From positions 62,001 to 126,000 of the forward strand of contig JAFEEG010000021.1 of the NCBI GenBank assembly GCA_018241225.1: a stretch of DNA of 64,000 nt, given 5' to 3'. Position 1 is the first letter of the stretch, and every line of letters begins with the position of its first letter. A program made the position numbers and the translations under genes. Shown in pieces: positions 8,111 to 18,273 of the stretch. Origin of the DNA: Pseudomonadota bacterium (GTDB lineage: Bacteria > Pseudomonadota > Gammaproteobacteria > Burkholderiales > Burkholderiaceae_C). A model generated the notes under the pieces. The model saw only the letters and a program-made list of their open reading frames with translations. It was not told the origin of the DNA and did no database searches.

Positions 8111-8485
8111 TCATGCCCCTTTCGACAGGTAATGGGCTCCGGCAATGACAAACGGGAGCACCAGTTCAGGAACGAGGTAGGCCAGCCACACGCCGCGCGG
8201 CTGGGGCATGCCCACCTTGGCAATCGACAGCAGGCGGCCCAGCCCGCCCAGCAGCACGGCCAGGGCAATGAGGTAGATCAGCGCGCCCTGCTCTCGAATC
8301 GTGATCGCTGCCCACAGGCCGATGAATCCCATCGACAAATACACGCCGGCCAGGAAGCGGTGCACGTTGTCCAGTTCAGGCGTGGTGTGGGGCTGCCCCT
8401 TGACCATCTGCAGGGTGCCGCCAAGAAAGGCAATGGCGGTGACCAGAAACAGACACACCTGCACGATATGTTGAGCGAGCGACAT
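8111..8485 (-). CDS. Small integral membrane protein, DUF4345-like
   Basis: 124 residues with four hydrophobic helices (roughly 6-22, 46-62, 68-88, 100-118), the layout of DUF4345 proteins. A very good ribosome binding site (AAGGAGGAGG) precedes the ATG at 8485. The function of the family is unknown. It lies between tag and the 69-residue hypothetical gene on the same strand. Confidence 0.7.
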   Translation of the reverse strand: MSLAQHIVQVCLFLVTAIAFLGGTLQMVKGQPHTTPELDNVHRFLAGVYLSMGFIGLWAAITIREQGALIYLIALAVLLGGLGRLLSIAKVGMPQPRGVWLAYLVPELVLPFVIAGAHYLSKGA

Positions 8486-8531
8486 GCGGCCTCCTCCTTG
8501 TCCTGTCCGGGCGCACTTGCGCGGTGCGCTT

Positions 8532-9113
8532 CTAGCGCGACTGGCCCTTGAAGCAGCCGGCCACGTGGTCGTCCACGATACCCACGGCCTGCATCCACGC
8601 ATAGACGATGGTCGGCCCGACGAACTTGAAGCCGCGCCGCTTGAGTTCCTTGGAAATGGTCTCGGACAACGCGGTGCTTGCCGGCACCGTGCTGCCGTTG
8701 CCGCGCAGCACCTTGCCCTGCGTGAACGACCAGCAGAAATCGCTGAAGTCCTCGCCCTTGGCCGTCATCTCGTTGAAGATCTTCGCGCCCTGGATGGTGG
8801 CCTCGATCTTGGCGCGCGAGCGGATGATGCCGGGGTTGTCCAGCAGGCGCGCCACGTCCTTCTCGCCCATGTTCGCCACGCGCTTCGGATCGAACCCGTG
8901 AAAGGCCTCGCGAAAGGCCTCGCGCTTGCGCAGCACGGTGATCCACGACAGGCCGGCCTGGAAGCCTTCGAGCATCAGGCATTCCCACAGGGCACGCGGG
9001 TCGCGCTCGGGCACGCCCCACTCGTCGTCGTGGTAGGCCTGCATGAGCGCATCGGTGCCGGCCCAGGCACAGCGCTGCGGCTGCGGCGCCTGCGTCTGTG
9101 CGTGGTCAGCCAT
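8532..9113 (-). CDS. tag: DNA-3-methyladenine glycosylase I
   Basis: 193 residues, the normal TAG length. The zinc ligands are visible: Cys in QRCAW (~15), His in YHDDEWG (~28), and the C-terminal His/Cys pair in DDHVAGCF. The catalytic/lesion-binding signature WECLMLEGFQAGLSWITVL follows at about 43-61. It excises 3-methyladenine from alkylated DNA in base-excision repair. Its start overlaps the end of the NTF2-like gene by 8 bp, suggesting translational coupling. Confidence 0.96.
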   Translation of the reverse strand: MADHAQTQAPQPQRCAWAGTDALMQAYHDDEWGVPERDPRALWECLMLEGFQAGLSWITVLRKREAFREAFHGFDPKRVANMGEKDVARLLDNPGIIRSRAKIEATIQGAKIFNEMTAKGEDFSDFCWSFTQGKVLRGNGSTVPASTALSETISKELKRRGFKFVGPTIVYAWMQAVGIVDDHVAGCFKGQSR

Positions 9114-9516
9114 TGGCGGATTTCGCCTGCAGCATGGCCGCCATCTTCTGGTGCAAGAGGTTGATGGCCTTGAGCGGCCGCACCATCACCTTGAAGTCGG
9201 TGATCTGGCCTTGGTCGTTCCAGCGGATCATGTCGACGCCGTTCATGTGGACGCCCTCGAGCTCCAGCTCGAACTCCAGCACCGCATCGTTGCCCTGGCG
9301 CACTTCGCGCACGTAGCGAAAGCTGTCGTTGCCCAGCACCTGCAGCGCGGCCGCGAGATAGGCCTTGGTGATGGCGCGCCCGGCCTGGGGCGTGTGCACG
9401 ACGGGCGAATGGAACACGGCGTCGGGCGCCAGCAGGGTGTCCAGCGCCTGCACGTTGCGCTCCTTGAGCACGCGGTGCCAGGTGTCGATGGGGTCGGATG
9501 TTGTCGTCGCGCTCAT
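9106..9516 (-). CDS. NTF2-like (SnoaL-type) protein
   Basis: 136 residues with the cone-shaped alpha+beta pattern of the SnoaL/NTF2-like superfamily: an N-terminal helix (IDTWHRVLKERNVQALDTLL), the DAVFHSPV turn and a C-terminal sheet (EFELELEGVHMNGVDMIRWN). Members are small-molecule isomerases, hydrolases or binding proteins; the ligand cannot be predicted. Overlaps tag by 8 bp. Confidence 0.75.
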   Translation of the reverse strand: MSATTTSDPIDTWHRVLKERNVQALDTLLAPDAVFHSPVVHTPQAGRAITKAYLAAALQVLGNDSFRYVREVRQGNDAVLEFELELEGVHMNGVDMIRWNDQGQITDFKVMVRPLKAINLLHQKMAAMLQAKSANG

Positions 9517-9537
9517 GGTGGCTTCGTTGGGAGTTGA

Positions 9538-9900
9538 TCAGGATTTGCAGTCGCCGCCCATGCTCACCGAGCCGTCCTTGCACTCGGTGATGATGGGCGC
9601 GGACTTGGGCTTGGGCCGCGGCTGTTGCGGTGCCTGCCCCGGCTGTGCCGGTTGCCCAGCGGCCGCGCTTCGCTCGTAGATGATCTTCTTGGTGCCCAGT
9701 TGGCAGCTGCCCACCACGCGGCCACTGCTGGGCGCATCGGCATCGAGGATGGACAGGGAGAAATCGTTGACGCCGGTGGCGCGCACCTTGGCGTCGATCT
9801 GCGCGCGGATGTCTTCGCAGCTCGAGCCCTGGGCATGGCCGGCAGCGGCACTGCAGGCCAGCAGCATCGCGGCGGCAAGACGGTGAATGGTCTTCTTCAT
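9538..9900 (-). CDS. DUF1161-family secreted protein
   Basis: 120 residues with signal peptide 1-21 (AAGHA cleavage). The DUF1161 pattern follows: SCEDIRAQIDAKVRATGV, then a short sheet ending VVGSCQLGTKKIIYER, with two Cys likely disulfide-bonded. The C-terminal tail is Pro/Gln/Lys-rich and ends in a second Cys pair (ECKDGS, GGDCKS). Periplasmic, function unknown. ATG at 9900 chosen because it gives a clean signal peptide. Confidence 0.75.
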   Translation of the reverse strand: MKKTIHRLAAAMLLACSAAAGHAQGSSCEDIRAQIDAKVRATGVNDFSLSILDADAPSSGRVVGSCQLGTKKIIYERSAAAGQPAQPGQAPQQPRPKPKSAPIITECKDGSVSMGGDCKS

Positions 9901-9944
9901 GAACCGCAATGTACGCCCCCGCGCGAACCGCCCCCCGGGGCGGT

Positions 9945-10814
9945 TCAGATCATGGCCAGCGGATGCTTGCGCTTGGGTGGCGGGTGCAGGCGGTCGATCT
10001 CGTCCAGCACCTGCGGGCTGAGCACCAGTTGCGCGGCCTCGAAGTTCTGCTTGAGGTGTGCCAGGCGCACCGCCTTGGGGATGGCCACCGCACCCTGGCG
10101 CGAGAGCACCCAGGCCAGCGCCAGCTGCGCGGCGCTCACGCCCAGGCCGCTGGCAATCCTGGCCAGGCCCGCATCGTGAATCACCGCCCCCTGGTCCACC
10201 GGGCTGTAGGCCATGAGCGGCATGGCGCGCGCCTGCTGCCATGGCAGCAGGCTGAATTCAGGGCCACGCTCGCTCACTGAAAAATAGACCTGGTTCACCG
10301 CGCAATCGAGCTTCGCCTCGCCGCCGCAGGCTTGCACCAGTTCCTCCATGTCGTCGACGTCGAGATTGCTCACGCCCCATTGGCGAATGCGCCCGGCCGC
10401 CACCAGGGCGCGCATGCCGTCGACCGTTTCCTTGAGCGGATATTCGCCGCGCCAGTGCAGCAGGTACAGGTCGAGGTAGTCCAGGCCCAGGCGCTCCAGG
10501 CTGCATTCACACGCGGCCGGCAGTCCGGTGCGCCCGGCGTTGTGCGGGTAGGCCTTGCTGACGATGAAGAGTTCTTCCCGCTCCACGTCACCGGCACGCA
10601 CCGCTTGCGACACGGCCTCGCCCACCACGCGCTCCGCGCCGCCTTCCCCATACATCTCGGCCGTATCGATCAGCCGGTAGCCCATGGCGATGCCCGCGCG
10701 CAGGGCGGCCAGTTCCGTCGCATGCTCGCCCCGGTCCTCGCCCATGTGCCAGGTACCCATGCCCAGGACGGGAATGCGGGCCGCGCCGCCGCGCAGTTCA
10801 AGCGTGTTCATCAT
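9945..10814 (-). CDS. Aldo/keto reductase
   Basis: 289 residues, (beta/alpha)8 fold. The catalytic tetrad is visible: Asp in LIDTAEMYG (~50), Tyr in the same motif, Lys in FIVSKAYP (~80) and His in LYLLHWRG (~113). The NADPH-binding C-terminal motif IPKAVRLAHLKQNF is present. It reduces aldehydes or ketones with NADPH; the substrate is unknown. Three clustered ATGs (10823, 10814, 10811) are possible; 10814 is taken. Transcribed divergently from the GAF-like gene. Confidence 0.9.
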   Translation of the reverse strand: MMNTLELRGGAARIPVLGMGTWHMGEDRGEHATELAALRAGIAMGYRLIDTAEMYGEGGAERVVGEAVSQAVRAGDVEREELFIVSKAYPHNAGRTGLPAACECSLERLGLDYLDLYLLHWRGEYPLKETVDGMRALVAAGRIRQWGVSNLDVDDMEELVQACGGEAKLDCAVNQVYFSVSERGPEFSLLPWQQARAMPLMAYSPVDQGAVIHDAGLARIASGLGVSAAQLALAWVLSRQGAVAIPKAVRLAHLKQNFEAAQLVLSPQVLDEIDRLHPPPKRKHPLAMI

Positions 10815-10947
10815 GCGCGGCATCGTAGACCAGCGTCGGCCCTTGCGCACGCCACATCGCGCGCCTCCTCTATGGACAAGCCCCGGCGCGCCTGCCATAG
10901 TGAACCGGCAGTGCCCATTGTTCATGAACCCACCGGGAGCGAAGACC

Positions 10948-11406
10948 ATGCGCACACTCGAAGCCCTGCGCTCCGCCCTCGCAGATGGCGGGCCGGGCGC
11001 CTTGCTGGCCTACCTGAACAACGGCGTGGCGCATCGCTACACCGCCGTCTACCGCTTTGACGGCGAGTTGCTGCGCAATGCCCTGCTGCACGACAAGCTC
11101 GACCAGGTCCGGCCCGACTTCCTGCTGGCGGTGCCGTTCAAGCACAGCTTCTGCCAGTTCGTGCTGCGCGACCAGTTGTTCCGGACCGAGGATTCGCGCC
11201 AGGACAGGCGGCTGGACGGCAATCCGTACCAGGGCGTAGTCATTTCGTATCACAGCGTGCCGCTGATGCGGCCCGACGACGGCTCGATGTGGGGAACGCT
11301 GAGCCACTTCGACATGCACAGCGTGCCCTTGCCCGAAGAGGAGTTCGCGCTGCTGCAGGGCGCGGCGGGCCTGCTGGGCCCCCACCTGCACCAGCTCGAC
11401 CGTTGA
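10948..11406 (+). CDS. GAF-domain-like protein
   Basis: 152 residues covering one domain. RYTAVYRFDGELLRNAL at the start and WGTLSHFDMHSVPLPEEEFALL near the end match the strand-helix pattern of GAF sensor domains. There is no attached kinase, cyclase or phosphodiesterase module. ATG at 10948 has a weak GGGAG ribosome site. It may bind a small ligand, but which one, and what it signals to, cannot be seen. The assignment is by fold pattern only. Confidence 0.6.
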   Translation: MRTLEALRSALADGGPGALLAYLNNGVAHRYTAVYRFDGELLRNALLHDKLDQVRPDFLLAVPFKHSFCQFVLRDQLFRTEDSRQDRRLDGNPYQGVVISYHSVPLMRPDDGSMWGTLSHFDMHSVPLPEEEFALLQGAAGLLGPHLHQLDR

Positions 11407-11466
11407 TGCGCAGCGCGCATGGCCGCTGCGCCCGCGGCCGGCTGGGCTAAAGTCGGCCGACCGACC

Positions 11467-12531
11467 ATGCGAACTCCCCAACTCGAGCGCGGCGCGTTTC
11501 TGCTGCTGCTGACAGCGATCACCGTTGCCTTCTGCTGGGTACTGCTGCCCTTTGCTGGCGCGGTGATGTGGAGCGTGGCGCTGGCGATCCTGTTCACGCC
11601 GGTCTACAGGCGGCTGGTGCAGCGGATGAAGGGCCGGCGCAACCTGGCTGCGCTCATCACGCTCACGGTGGCGCTGGTGATCGTTATCCTGCCGCTGGCG
11701 ATGATCGTGATGTCGCTGGTGGGCGAAGCGGCCAATGTGTCGCAGCGCATGCGCTCGGGCGACATGAGCTTCACGCGCTATCTGCAGCAGATGATCAACG
11801 CCATACCGCGCTGGGCCATGGAGCTGCTCGACCGCATCGGCCTGGGCGACCTGGAGGCCATGCTCGACAAGGTGGCGCGTGGCGCAGCGGCGGCCAGCCA
11901 GCAGATTGCGTCGCGCGCGCTGGCCATCGGGCAGAACACCTTCGAATTCCTCATCAGTTTCGGGCTGATGCTCTACATGCTGTTCTTCCTGCTGCGCGAT
12001 GGCGGGCAGTTGTCGGCCACGGTTCGCAACGCGCTGCCGCTGGCCAAGCCGCATGCCGATTTCCTGCTCGACAAGTTCATCACGGTGGTGCGCGCGACGG
12101 TCAAGGGCAACATCGTGGTGGCGGTGGTGCAGGGCCTGATCGGCGGGCTGGCCTTCTGGGGCCTGGGCGTGCAAGGGGCGCTGCTGTGGGGCGTGGTGAT
12201 GACGATCCTGTCGCTGTTGCCGGCAGTGGGCGCGGCGCTGATCTGGGCGCCGGTGGCGGTGTACTTCCTGGCCACCGGAAGCATCTGGCAGGGCGTGACG
12301 CTGACGCTGATCGGCGTGTTCGTCATCAGCCTGATCGACAACGTGTTGCGCCCCGTGCTGGTGGGCAAGGACACGCAGATGCCCGACTACATCGTGCTGA
12401 TGTCGACCGTGGGCGGACTGGCCTTGTTCGGCATCAACGGCTTTGTCATCGGGCCGGTGATTGCGGCGATGTTCATGGCGGCATGGCATGTGTTTGCCAC
12501 GACGCAGTCGGGGGATGCGCCCTCGGCCTGA
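11467..12531 (+). CDS. AI-2E family (PF01594) membrane transporter
   Basis: 354 residues with about eight transmembrane helices and the family's C-terminal signature LIDNVLRPVLVGKDTQMP (~295-312). Members include the AI-2 exporter TqsA and Na+/H+ antiporters, so the substrate is open. ATG at 11467 (MRTPQLERGAF) is chosen because the first helix begins right after it. The stop faces the DHFR-like gene, with 32 bp between the convergent ends. Confidence 0.88.
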   Translation: MRTPQLERGAFLLLLTAITVAFCWVLLPFAGAVMWSVALAILFTPVYRRLVQRMKGRRNLAALITLTVALVIVILPLAMIVMSLVGEAANVSQRMRSGDMSFTRYLQQMINAIPRWAMELLDRIGLGDLEAMLDKVARGAAAASQQIASRALAIGQNTFEFLISFGLMLYMLFFLLRDGGQLSATVRNALPLAKPHADFLLDKFITVVRATVKGNIVVAVVQGLIGGLAFWGLGVQGALLWGVVMTILSLLPAVGAALIWAPVAVYFLATGSIWQGVTLTLIGVFVISLIDNVLRPVLVGKDTQMPDYIVLMSTVGGLALFGINGFVIGPVIAAMFMAAWHVFATTQSGDAPSA

Positions 12532-12563
12532 GTTTCTTTTGAGCGGGGCGGGGCAGGCGGAAG

Positions 12564-13124
12564 CTAGTCGCGCGCGCGCCGGTAGTGCATGACGACCGCG
12601 CCGCTGCCAAGCGGCTTCGCCGAGACCAGTTCGAGCCGCCGCGTCTCGGGCAGCCCGCCCTGGTAGAGGGTCGGACCATGGCCGGCGATCCTGGGGTGAA
12701 CGAGGAATATGTACTCGTCGATCAGGTCCAGCCGGTCCAGCTCGGTCGCGAGCTTGCCGCTGCCGAGCAGCACGCCGGCCGGGGTCGCGTCCTTGAGCTT
12801 TTGCACGCCCGAACGCAAATCGCCGGCGATGTGGTGGCTGTTGGTCCACGGGAAGTGCGTTCGCGTCGACGACACGACGTACTTCGGCTTGTTCTCCAGC
12901 TTGACTGCCCATTCGCGCAAAGCCGGCGGCACGTCCACCTCGCCGCGGGCAACCGCCGGCCAGAAGCTCTCCATCATCTCGTAGGTGGTGCGGCCCCACA
13001 GCATCGCCCCACCCTCTTCCATGAGGCGGGTGAAGAAGGCATGCATCTCGTCGTCGGCGATGCCCTCTTCATGGTCGATGCAGCCATCCAGGGTGACGTT
13101 GAGGCTGAAGGTCAGAAGTCCCAT
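12564..13124 (-). CDS. Dihydrofolate reductase-like (RibD C-terminal domain) protein
   Basis: 186 residues, one RibD_C/DHFR-like domain: N-terminal FSLNVTLDGCID, MLWGRTTYEMM with the Arg/Thr for NADPH phosphate, and VLLGSGKLATEL with the glycine-rich cofactor loop. This single-domain branch is widespread in bacteria as putative reductases of unknown substrate. A GGAG ribosome site precedes the ATG at 13124. Confidence 0.85.
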   Translation of the reverse strand: MGLLTFSLNVTLDGCIDHEEGIADDEMHAFFTRLMEEGGAMLWGRTTYEMMESFWPAVARGEVDVPPALREWAVKLENKPKYVVSSTRTHFPWTNSHHIAGDLRSGVQKLKDATPAGVLLGSGKLATELDRLDLIDEYIFLVHPRIAGHGPTLYQGGLPETRRLELVSAKPLGSGAVVMHYRRARD

Positions 13125-13204
13125 GCGTGTCTCCTTCGAAAAACTTCTAGCTCACCGTGGCGCCCGCAGGCACGCAGGCCTTTGCCCGCTCACGACCGGA
13201 CAAT

Positions 13205-13567
13205 TCAGCCGCACCGAGCCCCATCCATCTTCCCCTGCCCATCCACCTGAATCAAAAGGCGCATCGGATCGGCCGGCGAAGGAGACTCGCCCGCCTTGAC
13301 CGTGACGGCCGAGCGCGCACCCGTGCGGTCCCGGGCCTCGTCCAGCAGCGCAGGCGTCATCACCTGCCCCAGCGCAAAACGCGACTCCCCCGCGTTGCAC
13401 TTGAACGCATCGACCATCTGCGGCGGCGGCGGCACATCGGGCCCCAGCGGACGCGGGCCGGACGGTGCCTGGCAGCCCGCCAGCAACAGCAGCATCAACG
13501 ATGCAGCGGCCAGCACCGGCCGAAGACGCGAGCGCTCGAACAAAGGCAATGGGTCTGACGTGCGCAT
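13205..13567 (-). CDS. Lipoprotein resembling I78 peptidase inhibitors
   Basis: 120 residues. A type II signal peptide ends in lipobox LLAGC (Cys at ~32). The mature part has the I78-family spacing: CNAGESRFALGQ (~57), an Arg-rich middle ARDRTGARSAVTV, then RLLIQVDGQGKMDGARCG at the C terminus with the paired Cys. Family I78 proteins inhibit serine peptidases such as elastase. The match is by pattern only. A strong GGAGGAAG ribosome site lies before 13567. Confidence 0.6.
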   Translation of the reverse strand: MRTSDPLPLFERSRLRPVLAAASLMLLLLAGCQAPSGPRPLGPDVPPPPQMVDAFKCNAGESRFALGQVMTPALLDEARDRTGARSAVTVKAGESPSPADPMRLLIQVDGQGKMDGARCG

Positions 13568-13597
13568 GCGCTTCCTCCGTTGATGAAGGCCCAGAGA

Positions 13598-14500
13598 CTA
13601 GCGCGCCCACCAGTTCTCGTCGAACCGCCCCTGCAAAAAGGCCACAAAGCTCGACACCTTGCCCGGCACCAGCTTGGGCGAGGGAAACACCGCGTGGATC
13701 TCCTGCTCGGCCAGCCCGTGATCAGCCAGCACTTCGACCACCGTACCCGCCTTGATCGATGCCTCGGCCACATAGCGCGGCATCAACGCCACGCCCAACC
13801 CCGCGCGCACCGCCGCCAGCACGGCCGACACGTTGTTCGAGCGCAGCCGACCCGTCACCGGCACCGTCACCGCCTCGCCCTTGGGCGTGTGCATCTGCCA
13901 CACGTCGTCGCCCACCACGCTGCTGTAGATCAGCGCCACATGGCTGCTCAGCTCCTGCGCGCGGCGAGGCGTGCCGTGCTCCTTCAAGTACGACGGCGCC
14001 GCCACGATCATCCACGGGTTGCGGCCCAGAAAGCGCGCACCCAGCGACGAGTCGGCCAGCTTGCCCATGCGTACCGCCACGTCGATGCCCTGCGCCACGA
14101 GGTCGACATAGCGGTCCTCGAAGCTCAGGTCCACCTGCACCTGCGGGTTGAGCTCCATGTATTCCAGCGCCAGCGGCACGATCACCCGCCGGCCAAAAGC
14201 CACCGAGGTGCCGATGCGCAGCATGCCCTGCGCCTGCGACTGGCGCAGCCGCACGATGCTCTCGGCGTCTTGCGCGTCGCGCACGATGCTCTTGCACTTG
14301 TCGTAGTACAGGGCGCCGGCCTCCGTCAGGCTCACGCCGCGCGTGTTGCGGTTGAGCAGGCGGGCCTTCAACCGCGTCTCGGTGGCGGCCACCTGCTTGG
14401 TGACCGTGGGCTGGGTGGTGTTGAACTCGCGCGCTGCCTTGGAAAAGCTGCCGGTCTCCACCACCCGCACGAACATTTCCATGGCAAGTAGTCGATCCAT
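13598..14500 (-). CDS. LysR family regulator, divergent from gcl
   Basis: 300 residues. N-terminal winged HTH (residues 5-62, SFSKAAREFNTTQPTVTKQV) and a periplasmic-binding-like effector domain (~92-295). It is divergent from gcl with 127 bp between starts. A T-N11-A type palindrome at 14522-14536 lies next to its own start. It probably controls gcl-hyi-glxR in response to a glyoxylate-pathway intermediate; this is inferred from position only. Confidence 0.9.
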   Translation of the reverse strand: MDRLLAMEMFVRVVETGSFSKAAREFNTTQPTVTKQVAATETRLKARLLNRNTRGVSLTEAGALYYDKCKSIVRDAQDAESIVRLRQSQAQGMLRIGTSVAFGRRVIVPLALEYMELNPQVQVDLSFEDRYVDLVAQGIDVAVRMGKLADSSLGARFLGRNPWMIVAAPSYLKEHGTPRRAQELSSHVALIYSSVVGDDVWQMHTPKGEAVTVPVTGRLRSNNVSAVLAAVRAGLGVALMPRYVAEASIKAGTVVEVLADHGLAEQEIHAVFPSPKLVPGKVSSFVAFLQGRFDENWWAR

Positions 14501-14521
14501 GCCCCGATGCTAGGCCCATTC

Positions 14522-14536
14522 ATTCCAGTTTGGAAT
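14522..14536. promoter_or_regulatory. LysR-type binding box between the LysR gene and gcl
   Basis: ATTCCA-GTT-TGGAAT is a perfect 15-bp dyad with the T-N11-A core (T14523, A14535) expected of a LysR-type recognition site. It lies 22 bp upstream of the regulator start and ~92 bp upstream of gcl, placed to serve both autoregulation and activation of gcl. Confidence 0.6.
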
Positions 14537-14627
14537 AGCTTTTATGGCCCTGCGGCGTCTTCTGCGCACATGCCCCTCTCCCTAAAGTCGCACCAACCCC
14601 CAATTCGAGACACTCAAGGAGATATCC

Positions 14628-16424
<1,797 letters not shown>

Positions 16425-16429
16425 TCGCC

Positions 16430-17215
16430 ATGCCGAAGTTCGCTGCCAACCTCACGATGCTCTTCACCGAGCTGCCGTTCATGCAGCGCTTCGAGGCGGC
16501 CGCCAAGGCCGGCTTCGAAGCGGTGGAGTACCTGTTCCCCTACCCCTTCACCAAGGAAGAGCTGGTCGCCGCGCTCAAGGCCAACAACCTCAAGCAGGTG
16601 CTGCACAACCTGCCCGCGGGCGACTGGGATGCCGGCGAGCGCGGCATTGCCTGCCACCCCGACCGCGTTGAAGAGTTTCGCGCCGGCGTGGACCGCGCCA
16701 TCGACTACGCCACCGCCCTGGGCTGCCCGCAGGTCAACTGCCTGGTGGGCAAGCTGCCGGCCGGCGTGAGCGAAGCCGATGCGCGCAAGACGCTGGTGGA
16801 AAACCTGCGCTTTGCCGCCAAGAAGCTGCAGGCGGCCAACATCCGCCTGCTGATCGAGCCGATCAACACCTTCGACATTCCCGGCTTCTTTGTCAACCGC
16901 ACCGACCAGGCGCTGTCCATCATCGACGAGGTCGATTCGGGCAACCTGTTCGTGCAGTACGACATCTACCACGCACAGCGCATGGAAGGCGAGCTGGGCA
17001 ACACGCTGACCAAGCAGTTCGCGCGCATCGGCCACATCCAGTTGGCCGACAACCCGGGCCGCGGCGAGCCGGGCACCGGCGAGATCAACTACGCCTGGCT
17101 GTTCAAGCACATCGACAGCCTGGGCTACAAGGGCTGGATCGGCTGCGAATACAAGCCGCGCGGCGCCACCACGGCCGAAGGCCTGGGCTGGCGCGAGCAG
17201 CTCGCGGCGCAGTGA
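16430..17215 (+). CDS. hyi: Hydroxypyruvate isomerase
   Basis: 261 residues, AP-endonuclease-2-like TIM barrel. It starts PKFAANLTMLFTELPFMQRF and has the metal ligands in LLIEPINTFDIPGFF (Glu ~143), QYDIYHAQRMEG (Asp/His), IGHIQLADNPGR (His) and GWIGCEYKPRG (Glu). It interconverts hydroxypyruvate and tartronate semialdehyde. The ATG at 16430 lies 5 bp after gcl, so translation is coupled. Confidence 0.95.
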   Translation: MPKFAANLTMLFTELPFMQRFEAAAKAGFEAVEYLFPYPFTKEELVAALKANNLKQVLHNLPAGDWDAGERGIACHPDRVEEFRAGVDRAIDYATALGCPQVNCLVGKLPAGVSEADARKTLVENLRFAAKKLQAANIRLLIEPINTFDIPGFFVNRTDQALSIIDEVDSGNLFVQYDIYHAQRMEGELGNTLTKQFARIGHIQLADNPGRGEPGTGEINYAWLFKHIDSLGYKGWIGCEYKPRGATTAEGLGWREQLAAQ

Positions 17216-17255
17216 TCCACCCACGAATCAAATCGAACCCAAGGAAGACAGAGAA

Positions 17256-18161
17256 ATGAGCGACAACACCTCCCGCAAGATCGGCTTCATCGGCCTGGGC
17301 ATCATGGGCGCGCCCATGGCCACGCACCTGGCCGACGCGGGCCACACGCTGTTCGTCAACACGATCGGCCCCGTTCCAGAAAGCCTCGCCGGCCGCGCCA
17401 CCGTGTGCGCCAACGCCACCGAAGTCGCCCAGAAGGCCGACATCACCTTCATCATGGTGCCCGACACGCCCGACGTGGAGAAGGTGCTGTTCGGCGAAGG
17501 CGGCGTGGCCGCGGGCCTGTCCAAGGGCAAGATCGTGGTGGACTGCAGCTCCATCGACCCGATCGCCACCAAGGCATTTGCCAAGCGCGTCAACGACCTG
17601 GGCGTGGGCTACATCGACGCACCGGTCTCCGGTGGCGAAGTGGGTGCCAAGGCAGCCAGCCTGACCATCATGTGCGGCGGCGACGAAGCCACCTTCGGCA
17701 TCGTGCGCCCCCTGCTCGAGAAGATGGGCAAGAACATCACCCTGGTTGGCGGCAACGGCGACGGCCAGACCACCAAGGTGGCCAACCAGATCATCGTGGC
17801 GCTGAACATCGCCGCCGTGGGCGAAGCCCTGCTGTTCGCCAGCAAGGCCGGCGCCGATCCGGCCAAGGTGCGCCAGGCGCTGATGGGTGGCTTTGCCTCC
17901 AGCCGTATCCTCGAAGTGCACGGCGAGCGCATGATCAAGCGCACCTTCGCCCCGGGCTTCCGCATCGCGCTGCACCAGAAGGACCTGAACCTGGCGCTGC
18001 AAGGCGCACGCAGCCTGGGCGTTGCACTGCCGCAGACGGCCAACGCCGCCCAGCTGATGAACGCCTGCGCGGCCCTGGGCTACGGCCAGGAAGACCACAG
18101 CGCGCTGGTGCGCGCCCTGGAGGCCCTGGCGAACCATCAGGTCGCGCCCGACGCATCCTGA
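17256..18161 (+). CDS. glxR: Tartronate semialdehyde reductase (2-hydroxy-3-oxopropionate reductase)
   Basis: 301 residues of the beta-hydroxyacid dehydrogenase family. N-terminal NAD(P)-binding GFIGLGIMGAPMA (~10-22), substrate-binding DAPVSGGEVGAKAASL (~125-140) and catalytic Lys in GQTTKVANQIIVALN (~173). It reduces tartronate semialdehyde to D-glycerate, completing the glyoxylate-to-glycerate route begun by Gcl. A ribosome site AAGGAAG lies 8 bp before the ATG. A terminator follows. Confidence 0.95.
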   Translation: MSDNTSRKIGFIGLGIMGAPMATHLADAGHTLFVNTIGPVPESLAGRATVCANATEVAQKADITFIMVPDTPDVEKVLFGEGGVAAGLSKGKIVVDCSSIDPIATKAFAKRVNDLGVGYIDAPVSGGEVGAKAASLTIMCGGDEATFGIVRPLLEKMGKNITLVGGNGDGQTTKVANQIIVALNIAAVGEALLFASKAGADPAKVRQALMGGFASSRILEVHGERMIKRTFAPGFRIALHQKDLNLALQGARSLGVALPQTANAAQLMNACAALGYGQEDHSALVRALEALANHQVAPDAS

Positions 18162-18187
18162 TTCACCTTTCCTGGCTCTCCCACTCG

Positions 18188-18224
18188 AAGAGAGGCACCG
18201 CTTGCGGTAGCCTCTCTTTTCGCT
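18188..18224 (+). terminator. Rho-independent terminator after glxR
   Basis: AGAGAGGC (18189-18196) pairs with GCCTCTCT (18210-18217); the inner ACC/GGT bases extend the stem across a one-base bulge, and T-rich sequence (ttttcgcttttcttttt) follows. It separates gcl-hyi-glxR from maeB. Confidence 0.85.
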
Positions 18225-18273
18225 TTTCTTTTTCCGCTTTTTTCTTCACCAACAACAAACAAAGGAGAGACCT

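Noticed and set aside
10870..12999. 709-codon minus-strand frame opposite the GAF-like and AI-2E genes
   Set aside because: The translation is Arg/His/Gln-rich and resembles no protein, and it lies opposite two convincing genes.
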